A DNA stretch of 64,000 nt from Rhizobiales bacterium UBA1912 (GTDB taxonomy: Bacteria > Pseudomonadota > Alphaproteobacteria > Rhizobiales > Devosiaceae). The translations under genes were made by a program, and so were the position numbers. The notes under the pieces were generated by a model. It had not been told where the DNA came from. It searched no databases and worked only from the letters and a program-made list of their open reading frames with translations. The DNA lies in the NCBI GenBank assembly GCA_002337455.1, contig DDGC01000021.1:1-64000 (forward strand), in the 5' to 3' direction. Position 1 is the first letter of the stretch. Each line of letters starts with the position of its first letter. Shown one piece after another: positions 53,923 to 62,036 of this stretch.

Positions 53923-53934
53923 TTAACGTGTGAA
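53923..53934. promoter_or_regulatory. TTMAC-AC-GTTAA operator-like site A
   Basis: On the minus strand it reads TTCACACGTTAA and matches the sites at 57752 and 58087 (11 of 12 with the latter). It lies just before a TTGACA box (53940-53945) pointing to the aminotransferase operon and just before iclR. Confidence 0.55.
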
Positions 53935-54030
53935 TTACATTGACAGTGAGGCGGAAGTTTTGCAACCCTGATTTTGAAATCGTGGTTCGAGTATCGATCC
54001 TGAGGGCTAAGAATTGCGGGGGGAAAATTC

Positions 54031-54231
54031 ATGCCGAATCAGTCAGGTATCGATGCAAAGGACCAGTCGCGCGCGCACCGCAAGGTCCGCGCCGTTCGTG
54101 CAGGTGTCGTGCACGTTTCCGAAATCACCGTCCCTTTGGGTGGGTTCAAACAATATGGGTTCGGGCGCGACAAGTCGCTCCACGCCCTTGAAAAGTACAC
54201 GGATCTCAAAACCGCATGGATACAGTTGTGA
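54031..54231 (+). pseudogene. Remnant of an aldehyde dehydrogenase gene (C-terminal 55 residues)
   Basis: A 66-residue frame whose residues about 12-66 match the C-terminal end of PuuC-type aldehyde dehydrogenases: SRAHRKVRAVRAG, then VPLGGFKQYGFGRDKSL and HALEKYTDLKTAW. The catalytic Cys and cofactor domains are absent. A GGGGGG stretch lies before the ATG, so the piece could still be translated. Its stop overlaps a GTG in the aminotransferase frame (GTGA), the coupling expected of an original ALDH-aminotransferase operon. It looks like a 5' or internal deletion of the dehydrogenase. Confidence 0.75.
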
Positions 54232-55616
54232 CAACAGCATTCGCCCAAAAATCGGCAAAAATTGACGAACTCGTGGACATCGAGCAGGCGCGTTTTGCCG
54301 CGGCGCGACCAAAGTCTCGTTCGTTCTGGGCAGAAGGACGAAAGAACTATCTCTATGGTGGGCCTTCGCATTGGATGCGACGCTGGGCAGGTGGATTTCC
54401 CATTTACGTCGACCACGCGCGCGGCGCAGAACTTACGGATATCGATGGCAACACGTATACCGACTTCTGCCTTGGTGACACAGGTGGAATGTGCGGCCAT
54501 GCACACGAAGCGATCACCGAAGCGGCCTTAACCCAGCTGGGACGGGGCACGACAACGATGCTGCCGACCGAAGACGCCAACTGGGTTGGGCAGGAACTCG
54601 AGCGGCGCTTCGGTCTGCCCTATTGGACGCTGACAACTTCGGCGACCGATGCCAACCGCGGCGCCATCCGCTTGTCACGCATGGTCACTGGCCGCAACAA
54701 GGTTCTCGTTTTTTCGGGTTGCTACCACGGCGGTGTTGAGGAGGCGCATGTCGAGATCCGCGACGGCACGATCGGATTGCGCAACGGCATCCATCCCAAT
54801 GGTGTCGATCACTCCCGCGTTTCCAAGGTTGTCGAGTTCAACGATCGCGACGCGGTGCGTGCCGCCCTCGCGGACAAGGACGTTGCCTGTGTCCTCATGG
54901 AGCCGATGATGACCAATTTCGGGATGATCCCCGTTGCCGCTGGCTTCAACGAGTTTGTCCGGGAGGAGACGCGCAGGACGGGAACCGTGCTGATCATTGA
55001 CGAAACGCATACGCTCTCCAGCGGTCCGGGCGGCTTCACAGCAGCGCACGGACTGGACCCTGATGTTCTTGTTGCCGGAAAAGCAATCGCCGGTGGTATC
55101 CCAGCTGGCGTCTTCGGCGTGAGCGAGGATATCGCGCGGCGAGTCTGGGACGAGGTTCCTTATGTCAATCCACGCAAGCGTCAATCCGCGCATCTCGGTA
55201 TTGGTGGAACGTTGGCCGGCAATGCACTGACCGTCGCCACGATGAAGGCGGTGCTTTCGAGCATCCTGATACCCGAGAACTATGCGCTGATGATTGAGAA
55301 CGCTGAACGCCTTGCGGTCGGCGCGCGGGCGATTATCGAGCGCGAAGGTCTGCCCTGGCATGTTTCCCAGGTCGGTGCGCGGGCCGAGATCATGTTCTCG
55401 CCAGAGCCCCCGCGAAATGGCGCGGACGTTATCGTTACCCGCCGGGGAGACCTCGAGGTCCTCCTGCATGCGTTCTATATGAACGAAGGAATCCTCGTGA
55501 CCCCGTTCCATACGATGTTTCTGATGTGTCCCGCGACACGTGCCGATCAGGTAGATCATCACGCCTCAGTCTTCGGGAAGTTTGCCCGATTGGTGAAAGA
55601 AGCCGGGGTTGATTGA
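54216..55616 (+). CDS. Class III aminotransferase, glutamate-1-semialdehyde aminomutase-like
   Basis: A 466-residue PLP enzyme of the class III fold. GDTGGMCGHAHEAI is the substrate/phosphate region, FSGCYHGGVEEAH is typical of the GSA-like group, the PLP Asp is in LIIDETHTLSSGPGGF and the Lys in VLVAGKAIAGGIPAG. The ATG at 54216 lacks a clear RBS; the GTG at 54228 (462 residues) overlaps the remnant's stop and may be the true start. As hem-type aminomutases differ in length and context, a catabolic omega- or D-amino-acid aminotransferase is more likely here. Confidence 0.88.
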   Translation: MDTVVTTAFAQKSAKIDELVDIEQARFAAARPKSRSFWAEGRKNYLYGGPSHWMRRWAGGFPIYVDHARGAELTDIDGNTYTDFCLGDTGGMCGHAHEAITEAALTQLGRGTTTMLPTEDANWVGQELERRFGLPYWTLTTSATDANRGAIRLSRMVTGRNKVLVFSGCYHGGVEEAHVEIRDGTIGLRNGIHPNGVDHSRVSKVVEFNDRDAVRAALADKDVACVLMEPMMTNFGMIPVAAGFNEFVREETRRTGTVLIIDETHTLSSGPGGFTAAHGLDPDVLVAGKAIAGGIPAGVFGVSEDIARRVWDEVPYVNPRKRQSAHLGIGGTLAGNALTVATMKAVLSSILIPENYALMIENAERLAVGARAIIEREGLPWHVSQVGARAEIMFSPEPPRNGADVIVTRRGDLEVLLHAFYMNEGILVTPFHTMFLMCPATRADQVDHHASVFGKFARLVKEAGVD

Positions 55617-56410
55617 TGTCGTTCAGTCTCAAAGGGAAGATCGCGCTTGTTACCGGGGCCGGACGTGGAATAGGGGCTGCCATTGTGCGGCGTTTTGCTG
55701 ACGCAGGAGCATCAGTAGCGCTCGCCAATCGCACGAACGATTATTCAGAAGCGTTGGCAGCGGAACTGCGCCAGCAGGGTCATCGGGCCACGACATATCC
55801 CTTCATCGATCTGTCGAGGCGCGGAATCGCCGGTCTTGTTGCCGATGTGGCCAGAGATCACGCCAATCGCCTGGACATCGTTGTTCACAATGCCGGGGGG
55901 TGCCCATGGTCGGATCTGGAAATGTTGGAGGATGGGCAGCTTGATGATGTGCTCGACCTTAATCTCAAGGCCTGCTTCTGGCTGGCGCAGGCGGCGATTC
56001 CCACGATGCGTGCGAACGGACAGGGGCGCATACTGGTAACGTCTTCCGTCTCGGCACGCGTGGCCTTCGGGGGCGGCGCACATTATTCGGCTGCGAAGGC
56101 AGGGGTGAACGCCTTCATTCGGGGCGCGGGGTTCGAACTGGCGCGTGACAACATCACGGTCAACGGAGTCGAGCCGGGCTTTATTGCCAAACCCGGTCGG
56201 GGCCGGATGGGCTCCGAGCACGCGATCGCTGCCTTGGGACGTCACATTCCGATGGGAAGAATGGGAGACGCCGATGACATTGCCCATGCCATGCTGTTCC
56301 TTGCCTCGGATGAAGCGCGGTACATCACCGGACAGACGATAGTCGTGGACGGCGGCGCCACACTTCCCGAAACAGGATATGCCGTTGAAGACCGCTGGGG
56401 GCGGAAATGA
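55616..56410 (+). CDS. SDR-family oxidoreductase
   Basis: A 264-residue short-chain dehydrogenase. TGAGRGIGAAIVRRF is the cofactor motif, HNAGG the structural motif, and Ser plus Tyr-x3-Lys are in TSSVSARV and HYSAAKAGVNAF. It ends YITGQTIVVDGGATLPE. The ATG shares a base with the aminotransferase stop, so it is coupled to it. It overlaps the following SDR gene by 4 bases. Confidence 0.93.
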   Translation: MSFSLKGKIALVTGAGRGIGAAIVRRFADAGASVALANRTNDYSEALAAELRQQGHRATTYPFIDLSRRGIAGLVADVARDHANRLDIVVHNAGGCPWSDLEMLEDGQLDDVLDLNLKACFWLAQAAIPTMRANGQGRILVTSSVSARVAFGGGAHYSAAKAGVNAFIRGAGFELARDNITVNGVEPGFIAKPGRGRMGSEHAIAALGRHIPMGRMGDADDIAHAMLFLASDEARYITGQTIVVDGGATLPETGYAVEDRWGRK

Positions 56411-57180
56411 CGGGGCGGCTGGCGGGCAGGAAAGCGTTGATCGTGGGTGGGGCAACAGGCATAGGGCGCGCGGTGGCTGAACGCTTCGCATCGGAGAACG
56501 CGGACCTGGTTTTGTTTGGTCTTGGTGACGATCGGCTCACTGCTGCCGCGCGTGCCACAGGCGGTGTTGCCATTCATGGCGATGTGACGAAACAGGCAGA
56601 TGTCGATGCAGCAATCGATGCGTTACAGGGCGAGCTCGACATCGTGGTCAATGCTGCCGGCTTTATCACCACTGACAATCCTGCGACCATTCATGACGAT
56701 GCCTGGGAGCGCTCCCTGGCCGTTAACGCAACCGGCACAATGAAGGTGTGCCGCGCTGCGCTACCGATGTTGGGCAAACGCGGCGGGGCAATTGTGAACA
56801 TCGCTTCCGTGGCGGCCTTTAACAGTGGGAACGGGATGGCCAGCTATTCGGCCAGCAAGGCCGCTCTCATTGCCTACACCCGTTCTATTGCCAATGCGCA
56901 TGGGAGAGATGGTGTTCGCGCCAACGTTGTTGCGCCGGGCTGGGTTCGCACACCGATGAGCGAGGCGGAGATGGACGAAGCGGCGGGTCTGAACGGCACG
57001 ACACGCGAAGTGGAGTTCGCAAAGCTCGAAAGCGGAATTGGTCTCGGGCGGATTGCCGATGCAGCAGAGATTGCATCCTGCTGTCTGTTTCTTGCTTGCG
57101 ATGAAGCGTCATTCGTCACGGGGGCAGTCCTCGTGGCCGATGGCGGCGGCCGCGTACCTGCGGCACACCGGGCCGTGTGA
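56407..57180 (+). CDS. SDR-family oxidoreductase
   Basis: A 257-residue short-chain dehydrogenase. VGGATGIGRAVAERF (cofactor), VNAAG, and the catalytic Ser plus SYSASKAALIAY are present. It ends SFVTGAVLVADGGGRVPAAH. It is the third gene of the aminotransferase operon. Two successive SDRs suggest a hydroxy compound is oxidised or a keto group reduced at two steps. Confidence 0.93.
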   Translation: MTGRLAGRKALIVGGATGIGRAVAERFASENADLVLFGLGDDRLTAAARATGGVAIHGDVTKQADVDAAIDALQGELDIVVNAAGFITTDNPATIHDDAWERSLAVNATGTMKVCRAALPMLGKRGGAIVNIASVAAFNSGNGMASYSASKAALIAYTRSIANAHGRDGVRANVVAPGWVRTPMSEAEMDEAAGLNGTTREVEFAKLESGIGLGRIADAAEIASCCLFLACDEASFVTGAVLVADGGGRVPAAHRAV

Positions 57181-57234
57181 CAGGGCTGGGATGTGAACCA
57201 ACGGATTCTAGGGTGTCGCGACCGAAGTGCGGGG

Positions 57235-57657
57235 TCAGCGTTCGCTAAACTCTTCGAGAAGATCGAGAAGTCGCTCAATCTTTTCCGTGCCGTACCGGCC
57301 TTCAAGTTCGGAATAGATGCGCTTCTGCTCAGGGGCTATTTCGTCGATGAAAGCCGAACCCGCTTCGGTGATCGTGAGAACCGCTTTGCGCCCATCGTCC
57401 TCTGCCCTGGCCCGCTGGACGAAACGGCGATCCTCAAGTGCCTTGATGATACGTGTGAGGCTCGGGGCGAGGACCGCGGCATGGTTGGCAACCTGCGTCG
57501 CATCGAGAGGTCCGTTCTCGTCCAGAACACGAAGCACGCGCCATTGTTGCTCGGTAACTTCGTGAGCGGCCAGCATCGGACGGAAATGTGACATGACCGA
57601 CTCTCTTGCCCGGAGCAGGGCCATGGGCAGCGATCGTTTCGTACTCAATGGAAACAT
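57235..57657 (-). CDS. HpaR-like MarR-family repressor
   Basis: A 140-residue winged-helix protein close to the homoprotocatechuate operon regulator HpaR. Matching segments are PMALLRARESVMSHFRPML, HEVTEQQWRVLRVL, and the wing RRFVQRARAEDDGRKAVLTIT. No hpa ring-cleavage genes are visible in the window, so it may control the aminotransferase/SDR operon instead. It converges with that operon, and a matching operator dyad lies about 95 bases upstream of its start. Confidence 0.87.
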   Translation of the reverse strand: MFPLSTKRSLPMALLRARESVMSHFRPMLAAHEVTEQQWRVLRVLDENGPLDATQVANHAAVLAPSLTRIIKALEDRRFVQRARAEDDGRKAVLTITEAGSAFIDEIAPEQKRIYSELEGRYGTEKIERLLDLLEEFSER

Positions 57658-57729
57658 AGCGCCCTCCCTCCAAACTGGCTCAACACCTTATTGCCCCTCA
57701 GCATCAACAGGGCAAGCCGCCAGATGTCG

Positions 57730-57763
57730 TTGACAGTGGCAACCTAATTAGTTAACATATTAA
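57730..57763 (+). promoter_or_regulatory. Promoter with operator-like site B
   Basis: TTGACA (57730-57735) and TAACAT (57753-57758) are 17 bases apart. The -10 box lies inside the dyad TTAACATATTAA (57752-57763), so a bound repressor would block it. The same dyad is about 95 bases from the divergent hpaR-like start, fitting autoregulation. Confidence 0.55.
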
Positions 57764-58086
57764 ATAATAAGCATGCGGAGCTGCACGCCATCGCAGGTGC
57801 CTACGTTGCCGGCCTTTTCGCGCCACGCCGCACTTCGCCTGTCGCTCGATCCCGGAGCCAGGAGGTCAAAGAAGCCGCTCCGCAAGGCTACTGGAATGCT
57901 CACGGCAGATCAGACATTTGCGAATGTGGGAACCGACGCCATTCTGTTTTCCAGAGCGACGACCGTCTTGGCCGCCGCATTCAGCGACATCGACCGCGCA
58001 GGCCCCATCCCGGATGGCGCAGCGTGTGCTGAAAACCTCAAGCAGTTTTAATATTGAAATTCCAGTTTACTATTGCGTCCAATTGA

Positions 58087-58098
58087 TTAACACGTTAA
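58087..58098 (+). promoter_or_regulatory. TTAAC-AC-GTTAA operator-like site C
   Basis: A perfect 12-base inverted repeat. Site C and site B share the longer pattern ATT-N2-TTAACA-N2-TTAAATA. It is 111 bases before the araC start. Confidence 0.55.
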
Positions 58099-58208
58099 AT
58101 AGAATAGAGGGAAGGTTGGCAGCTGTGCTCGTCGGAGGAGGGGTGTAGCTGGAGGGTTAGCCGATTTCCCGAAAACGCTGGCGGGATCAGTGCAAGGAGG
58201 ACATCGCC

Positions 58209-59156
58209 ATGCTCAACCACCATTCAGCGCGCTTACAGTATGCAACCGACTCGGCATTCCAGTCGCTTGCTCGCGACATATTCGGAAACCTCGGTGTCGA
58301 CTTCGCAAGCGATGAAGGTAACGCGGCGGAACTTCGCACAATCACGCTGGGGCCGTGCCGCTTGTCCAGCGTGGAAGCCAGCAGTCATGCCGTGGACGGC
58401 GGGCGGGTTGTGCGGAATTCTCACGATCCCGATGCAATAAAGCTCATTCTGCAGGCAGGCGGGCGATCGCGCATTCTACAAAACGACATATCGATTGATA
58501 TCGGGCCTGGGAACTGGGTCGCCTATGACCCGACCCGGCCCTACAGCGTCGCGAACTTGTCGCCGGTGCGCCAATTGATCCTGCAGATGCCCCGGCACAA
58601 TTTCTCGGCGGCTGTTCTGGAAGCACTGACTCGCCCCTGCGTCATGGACGCGGCCGAACAAAGCCTGCATCGCGTGCTGTTCACAATGATGGAAGAAGCC
58701 CTTCAACAGGCCGACGGGTTTGACGAAGAGGGACAGAACTGCGTCGGAGAGACGCTATTCACCCTTGCAAAGACGCTTATTATGAGGACCGGTCCCAACG
58801 CGCTCGAGCGCAGTGCGGTATCCCTGAAGATCCTGCGTTTGAGGGTAAAGGCATATGTTGAGGCGAATTTGTCTCGCAGTGATCTCGATATCGCTGAACT
58901 CGCCCGAAAAATGGGATGCTCGCGGCGATATCTGTTCCGCGCATTCGAGCAGGACGAGACTACGCCTTCAGAGTACCTCTGGGGTGTGCGTCTGGACAAG
59001 GCCCGCGAACGCCTGATGTCTCCGCAGTTCAGGGCCAGTTCGATTTCGGAGATTGCCTTCTCGTGCGGGTTTTCCTCAAGCGCCCACTTCTCCCGTGCGG
59101 TTCGCAAGCGTTTCGATTGCTCGCCCAGCGAGATCCGGCATTGTTCGGTCTCGTAA
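58209..59156 (+). CDS. AraC-family transcriptional regulator
   Basis: A 315-residue regulator. The N-terminal two thirds is an AraC-binding-like cupin (GNWVAYDPTRPYSV, RQLILQMPRHNF). The C-terminal DNA-binding domain has two HTH motifs: DIAELARKMGCSRRYLFRAF and ISEIAFSCGFSSSAHFSRAVRKRF. AAGGAGG precedes the ATG. It probably controls the ntf2/moaF-like and ALDH/GMC genes that follow. Confidence 0.92.
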   Translation: MLNHHSARLQYATDSAFQSLARDIFGNLGVDFASDEGNAAELRTITLGPCRLSSVEASSHAVDGGRVVRNSHDPDAIKLILQAGGRSRILQNDISIDIGPGNWVAYDPTRPYSVANLSPVRQLILQMPRHNFSAAVLEALTRPCVMDAAEQSLHRVLFTMMEEALQQADGFDEEGQNCVGETLFTLAKTLIMRTGPNALERSAVSLKILRLRVKAYVEANLSRSDLDIAELARKMGCSRRYLFRAFEQDETTPSEYLWGVRLDKARERLMSPQFRASSISEIAFSCGFSSSAHFSRAVRKRFDCSPSEIRHCSVS

Positions 59157-59212
59157 AGTCGGCGAAATGAGGAGGCCGCTGCAAGGCAGCCCCACCGTGG
59201 GCATATCCCCGT

Positions 59213-59602
59213 TCAACGCATGGCTCGGGCGACAATGGCTGTATCCGCAAACTGCTCGAAGCGAACCACTTTTCCGTCCTCAACGGTCCACAGATGCACA
59301 ACACGGGCGTTGAATGACTTGCCAGTGGCTTTTGAGGTCGCTGAATAGCTCCCGACTCCGACGGCGTGGGAACCTGCATCGAGAAGTGTGTCGAGGGTGA
59401 AAGTGAACCCGTCAAACAGCCTCCCGAGCGCTACGAATACGTTGTCCCTGATTGCCTCGGGCCCGACATAGGTTCCCGCGCAGGGAAACCCCTCAGCTTC
59501 CGTCCAACGGGCCTGTGGGGATATTGGTGCGAGCATTCCGTCAAGATCGCCGCGATCGCTTGCATCGTAGTGGCTCTTCACAACGTCATATGCTTTGGTC
59601 AT
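59213..59602 (-). CDS. NTF2-like / SnoaL-type protein
   Basis: A 129-residue protein of the nuclear transport factor 2/ketosteroid isomerase fold. It begins AYDVVKSHYDASDRGDLDGMLA, carries FPCAGTYVGPEAIRDNVF and ends VVHLWTVEDGKVVRFEQFADT. The family includes isomerases, cyclases, dehydratases and non-enzymes. AAGGAAGA precedes the ATG. It is 14 bases after the MoaF-like gene on the same strand and probably cotranscribed with it. Confidence 0.87.
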   Translation of the reverse strand: MTKAYDVVKSHYDASDRGDLDGMLAPISPQARWTEAEGFPCAGTYVGPEAIRDNVFVALGRLFDGFTFTLDTLLDAGSHAVGVGSYSATSKATGKSFNARVVHLWTVEDGKVVRFEQFADTAIVARAMR

Positions 59603-59616
59603 GTCATCTTCTTCCT

Positions 59617-60405
59617 TCAGACTGGTTCCTGGCCCGGCGAATAGTAAGTCATTGATGCCTTTCGAATGAACGCACCGGCAGGGTTGTTCGCTATGGCGCC
59701 ATCTCCGGTGATTCCGAGAAATTTTCCGGTCGAACGGTTGTCGATCAGATTATAGAAAAAGATGGATGCCACCGGGATCAGAAATTCCCGGAACGTGAAG
59801 ACATACAGACTGTCATCGAACTTGTAGGTCGTCGCCATGTCCACATCACCCTGGCCGCGCTGAACGCCGACAAGGTTCTGCCAGGCATAGCGCTTAGAAG
59901 AGAGATAGGTGTGTTCGTAGACGTGGTTGGGACTATAGGTGAAATGTGCCCGCAGGCCGATGAGATCGCGTGTCTCGGCCGGCTCCGGTGCCGAAGGCGA
60001 AATGCCGGAAATGGTGCCGGGCCGGAACGCCTGATCGACCCGAGGATCGCCCTTTGCCTCCTCCGCGCTGCGAATAGTGGCGTAGATCGATAGAACGCGT
60101 CCGGTTCGGGTGTTGACGACAAGGGTGTCGGACTCGCGCGGGCGCGATTTGAAGACGAGATCTATGAAATAAGTGTCCTGGGCCACCGCGATGACTTCGC
60201 ACCAATCCGTGTCGGATGCGCCGTCGTCGGTCCAGGTGACTGCGTCCGACGCTTCGAACCGCAGGCTCAATTCACGGCCATCCGTAAACGACAGAGCGAA
60301 AGACATGCCCACAAGGGCATCGGTTCGAGGGAGTCTGTTATGGTCTATGCCGTCTGCGAAATCTTCGTAGTTTTTCCAGTCCGCGGGGCGCGGTTGTGCC
60401 GTCAT
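59617..60405 (-). CDS. MoaF-like protein
   Basis: A 262-residue protein with the two lipocalin-like halves of the MoaF family: an N-terminal part (LVGMSFALSFTDGRELSLRFE, NTRTGRVLSIYATI) and a C-terminal part (GLRAHFTYSPNHVYEHTYLS, FREFLIPVASIFFYNL). MoaF was named for a gene in a molybdenum-regulated monoamine operon in Klebsiella, and its biochemical role is unclear. I chose the ATG at 60405, with GGGAC upstream; 60417 and 60495 are alternatives. It diverges from the ALDH/GMC genes. Confidence 0.82.
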   Translation of the reverse strand: MTAQPRPADWKNYEDFADGIDHNRLPRTDALVGMSFALSFTDGRELSLRFEASDAVTWTDDGASDTDWCEVIAVAQDTYFIDLVFKSRPRESDTLVVNTRTGRVLSIYATIRSAEEAKGDPRVDQAFRPGTISGISPSAPEPAETRDLIGLRAHFTYSPNHVYEHTYLSSKRYAWQNLVGVQRGQGDVDMATTYKFDDSLYVFTFREFLIPVASIFFYNLIDNRSTGKFLGITGDGAIANNPAGAFIRKASMTYYSPGQEPV

Positions 60406-60615
60406 GTTCTGTCCCATCCCGTTTTCTGAGAACCTAAGAGCGGGGAACCGTGCTGTCGCGCTTGCCCGGGAACTCAAGGTTGATCCACCGTGCAATTCAT
60501 GCCCACCCGTCCGGGCGAGGGTTGAAAACCATGCGTTCCTTGCGGACTAGGACTTGAGATGCGGGCCGCACAGCGACGGCTCCGCGCGGGGTTCCAGCTT
60601 GAGGAGGGATAGGGG

Positions 60616-62022
60616 ATGGATCGCTATGCGCTCATAATCGACGGTGGTAAGGTAGAGACGCCGGAGTATCGAGCGGTCATCAATCCGGCCGACGGATCGG
60701 TGGTTGGTCAAATGCCGCTGGCGACGGCGGCGGAACTCGATCGTGTGGTTGACGCTGCGCGCCGCGCTTTCCCCGAATGGCGCGATACAAGTGATGAACG
60801 GCGTAAGGCTCTCTGCCGCGCGGTCGCCGACGCCCTTGAGGAAAAAAAGGAAGAACTGGCCCGACTGCTGACAGCAGAACAGGGCAAGCCGCTTGCCAAA
60901 CTCGGATCCAGATTTGAGATGGATGGTGCAATCGGGTGGACCCGAGCGACAGCCGAGTTGAATCTCCCCATCGAAGTGATCGAAGAGGGCGCGGATGGCC
61001 GGGTTGAGGTTCACCGCAAACCCATAGGGGTCGTCGGGTCGATCACGCCCTGGAACTACCCGGTAATGATTGGTTGCTGGCACGTTATCCCGGCTATCCG
61101 CGCCGGCAATACGGTCGTTATCAAACCATCTCCATTGACGCCTTTGGCGACGATCCGCATGGTCGAGATCATGAACACCGTCCTGCCTCGCGGTGTGGTC
61201 AATGTGATTACCGGAGATGACGACCTCGCCGCCGAAATGAGCTGTCACCAAGGCTTTGACAAGATGGTGTTCACCGGGTCCACCGCGACCGGCAAGAAGG
61301 TTATGGCCTCGGCAGTCGATACTCTGAAGAGGCTGACCCTGGAGCTTGGTGGAAACGATGCCGGCATCGTATTGCCCGACGTTGACATCGCCTCCGCTGC
61401 CGAGGGCATCTTCTGGGGTGCGTTTCTCAACAATGGCCAGACTTGCGCAGCGCTCAAGCGTCTCTACGTCCACGAATGCGTTTACGACGATGTGTGCGAC
61501 GAACTCGTGCGCATCGCGGGAACGGCGAAGACCGGAAACGGGCTGGAGGCCGATACGGTCTTTGGTCCAGTACAGAACAAGGCTCAGTTCGATCATGTGT
61601 CGGAACTGGTCAACGATGCGCGCGCGAACGGTGGCAGGGTGCTGGTAGGGGGCAATCCGTTGGGCGGAGATGGCTACTTCTATCCCATCACGCTCGTTGC
61701 TGATGTCGACAACGGCGTACGTCTGGTGGATGAGGAGCAGTTTGGCCCCGTCCTCCCCATCATTCGATATGCCACGGTCGATGAGGCGCTGCAGAAAGCA
61801 AATGCGAGCCCATTCGGCCTTGGGGGGTCGGTGTGGTCGAGCGACCTGGCAGCAGCCAAGGCTCTCGCCTCAAAGCTCGAATGTGGATCGGCCTGGGTAA
61901 ACAATCATGGGGCGATCCAGCCCAACGCGCCGTTCGGCGGCGTCAAGCAGTCCGGTATTGGTGTGGAATTCGGCGCTGAGGGCCTGAAAGAGTTCACCGT
62001 TGTTCAAACAGTTTTTTCCTGA
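60616..62022 (+). CDS. NAD(P)-dependent aldehyde dehydrogenase
   Basis: A 468-residue ALDH. TPWNYPVMIGCWHVIPAIRAG is the cofactor region, FTGSTATGKKVM follows, the Glu is in LELGGNDAGIVL and the catalytic Cys is in NNGQTCAALKRLYV. It ends FGGVKQSGIGVEFGAEGLKEF. GAGGAGGGAT precedes the ATG. It is followed after 14 bases by a GMC oxidoreductase, so alcohol and aldehyde oxidation are paired, as in choline/betaine-type pathways. Confidence 0.94.
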   Translation: MDRYALIIDGGKVETPEYRAVINPADGSVVGQMPLATAAELDRVVDAARRAFPEWRDTSDERRKALCRAVADALEEKKEELARLLTAEQGKPLAKLGSRFEMDGAIGWTRATAELNLPIEVIEEGADGRVEVHRKPIGVVGSITPWNYPVMIGCWHVIPAIRAGNTVVIKPSPLTPLATIRMVEIMNTVLPRGVVNVITGDDDLAAEMSCHQGFDKMVFTGSTATGKKVMASAVDTLKRLTLELGGNDAGIVLPDVDIASAAEGIFWGAFLNNGQTCAALKRLYVHECVYDDVCDELVRIAGTAKTGNGLEADTVFGPVQNKAQFDHVSELVNDARANGGRVLVGGNPLGGDGYFYPITLVADVDNGVRLVDEEQFGPVLPIIRYATVDEALQKANASPFGLGGSVWSSDLAAAKALASKLECGSAWVNNHGAIQPNAPFGGVKQSGIGVEFGAEGLKEFTVVQTVFS

Positions 62023-62036
62023 GCGGAGCGGCGATC

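Larger units (their letters stand above)
57658..58208. other. Intergenic region between divergent hpaR-like and araC genes
   Basis: This 551-base stretch holds two operator-like dyads (57752-57763 and 58087-58098) and a TTGACA/TAACAT promoter (57730-57758, 17-base spacing) overlapping the first. A plus-strand 92-residue frame (57773-58051) has no recognisable family and poor start context, so I do not call it. Confidence 0.6.

Noticed and set aside
53940..54191. An 83-codon plus-strand frame before the aminotransferase gene
   Set aside because: It is out of frame with the aldehyde dehydrogenase remnant and has no homology I recognise.
57773..58051. A 92-codon plus-strand frame in the hpaR-araC intergenic region
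   Set aside because: No ribosome binding site, no known family, and it lies among regulatory dyads.
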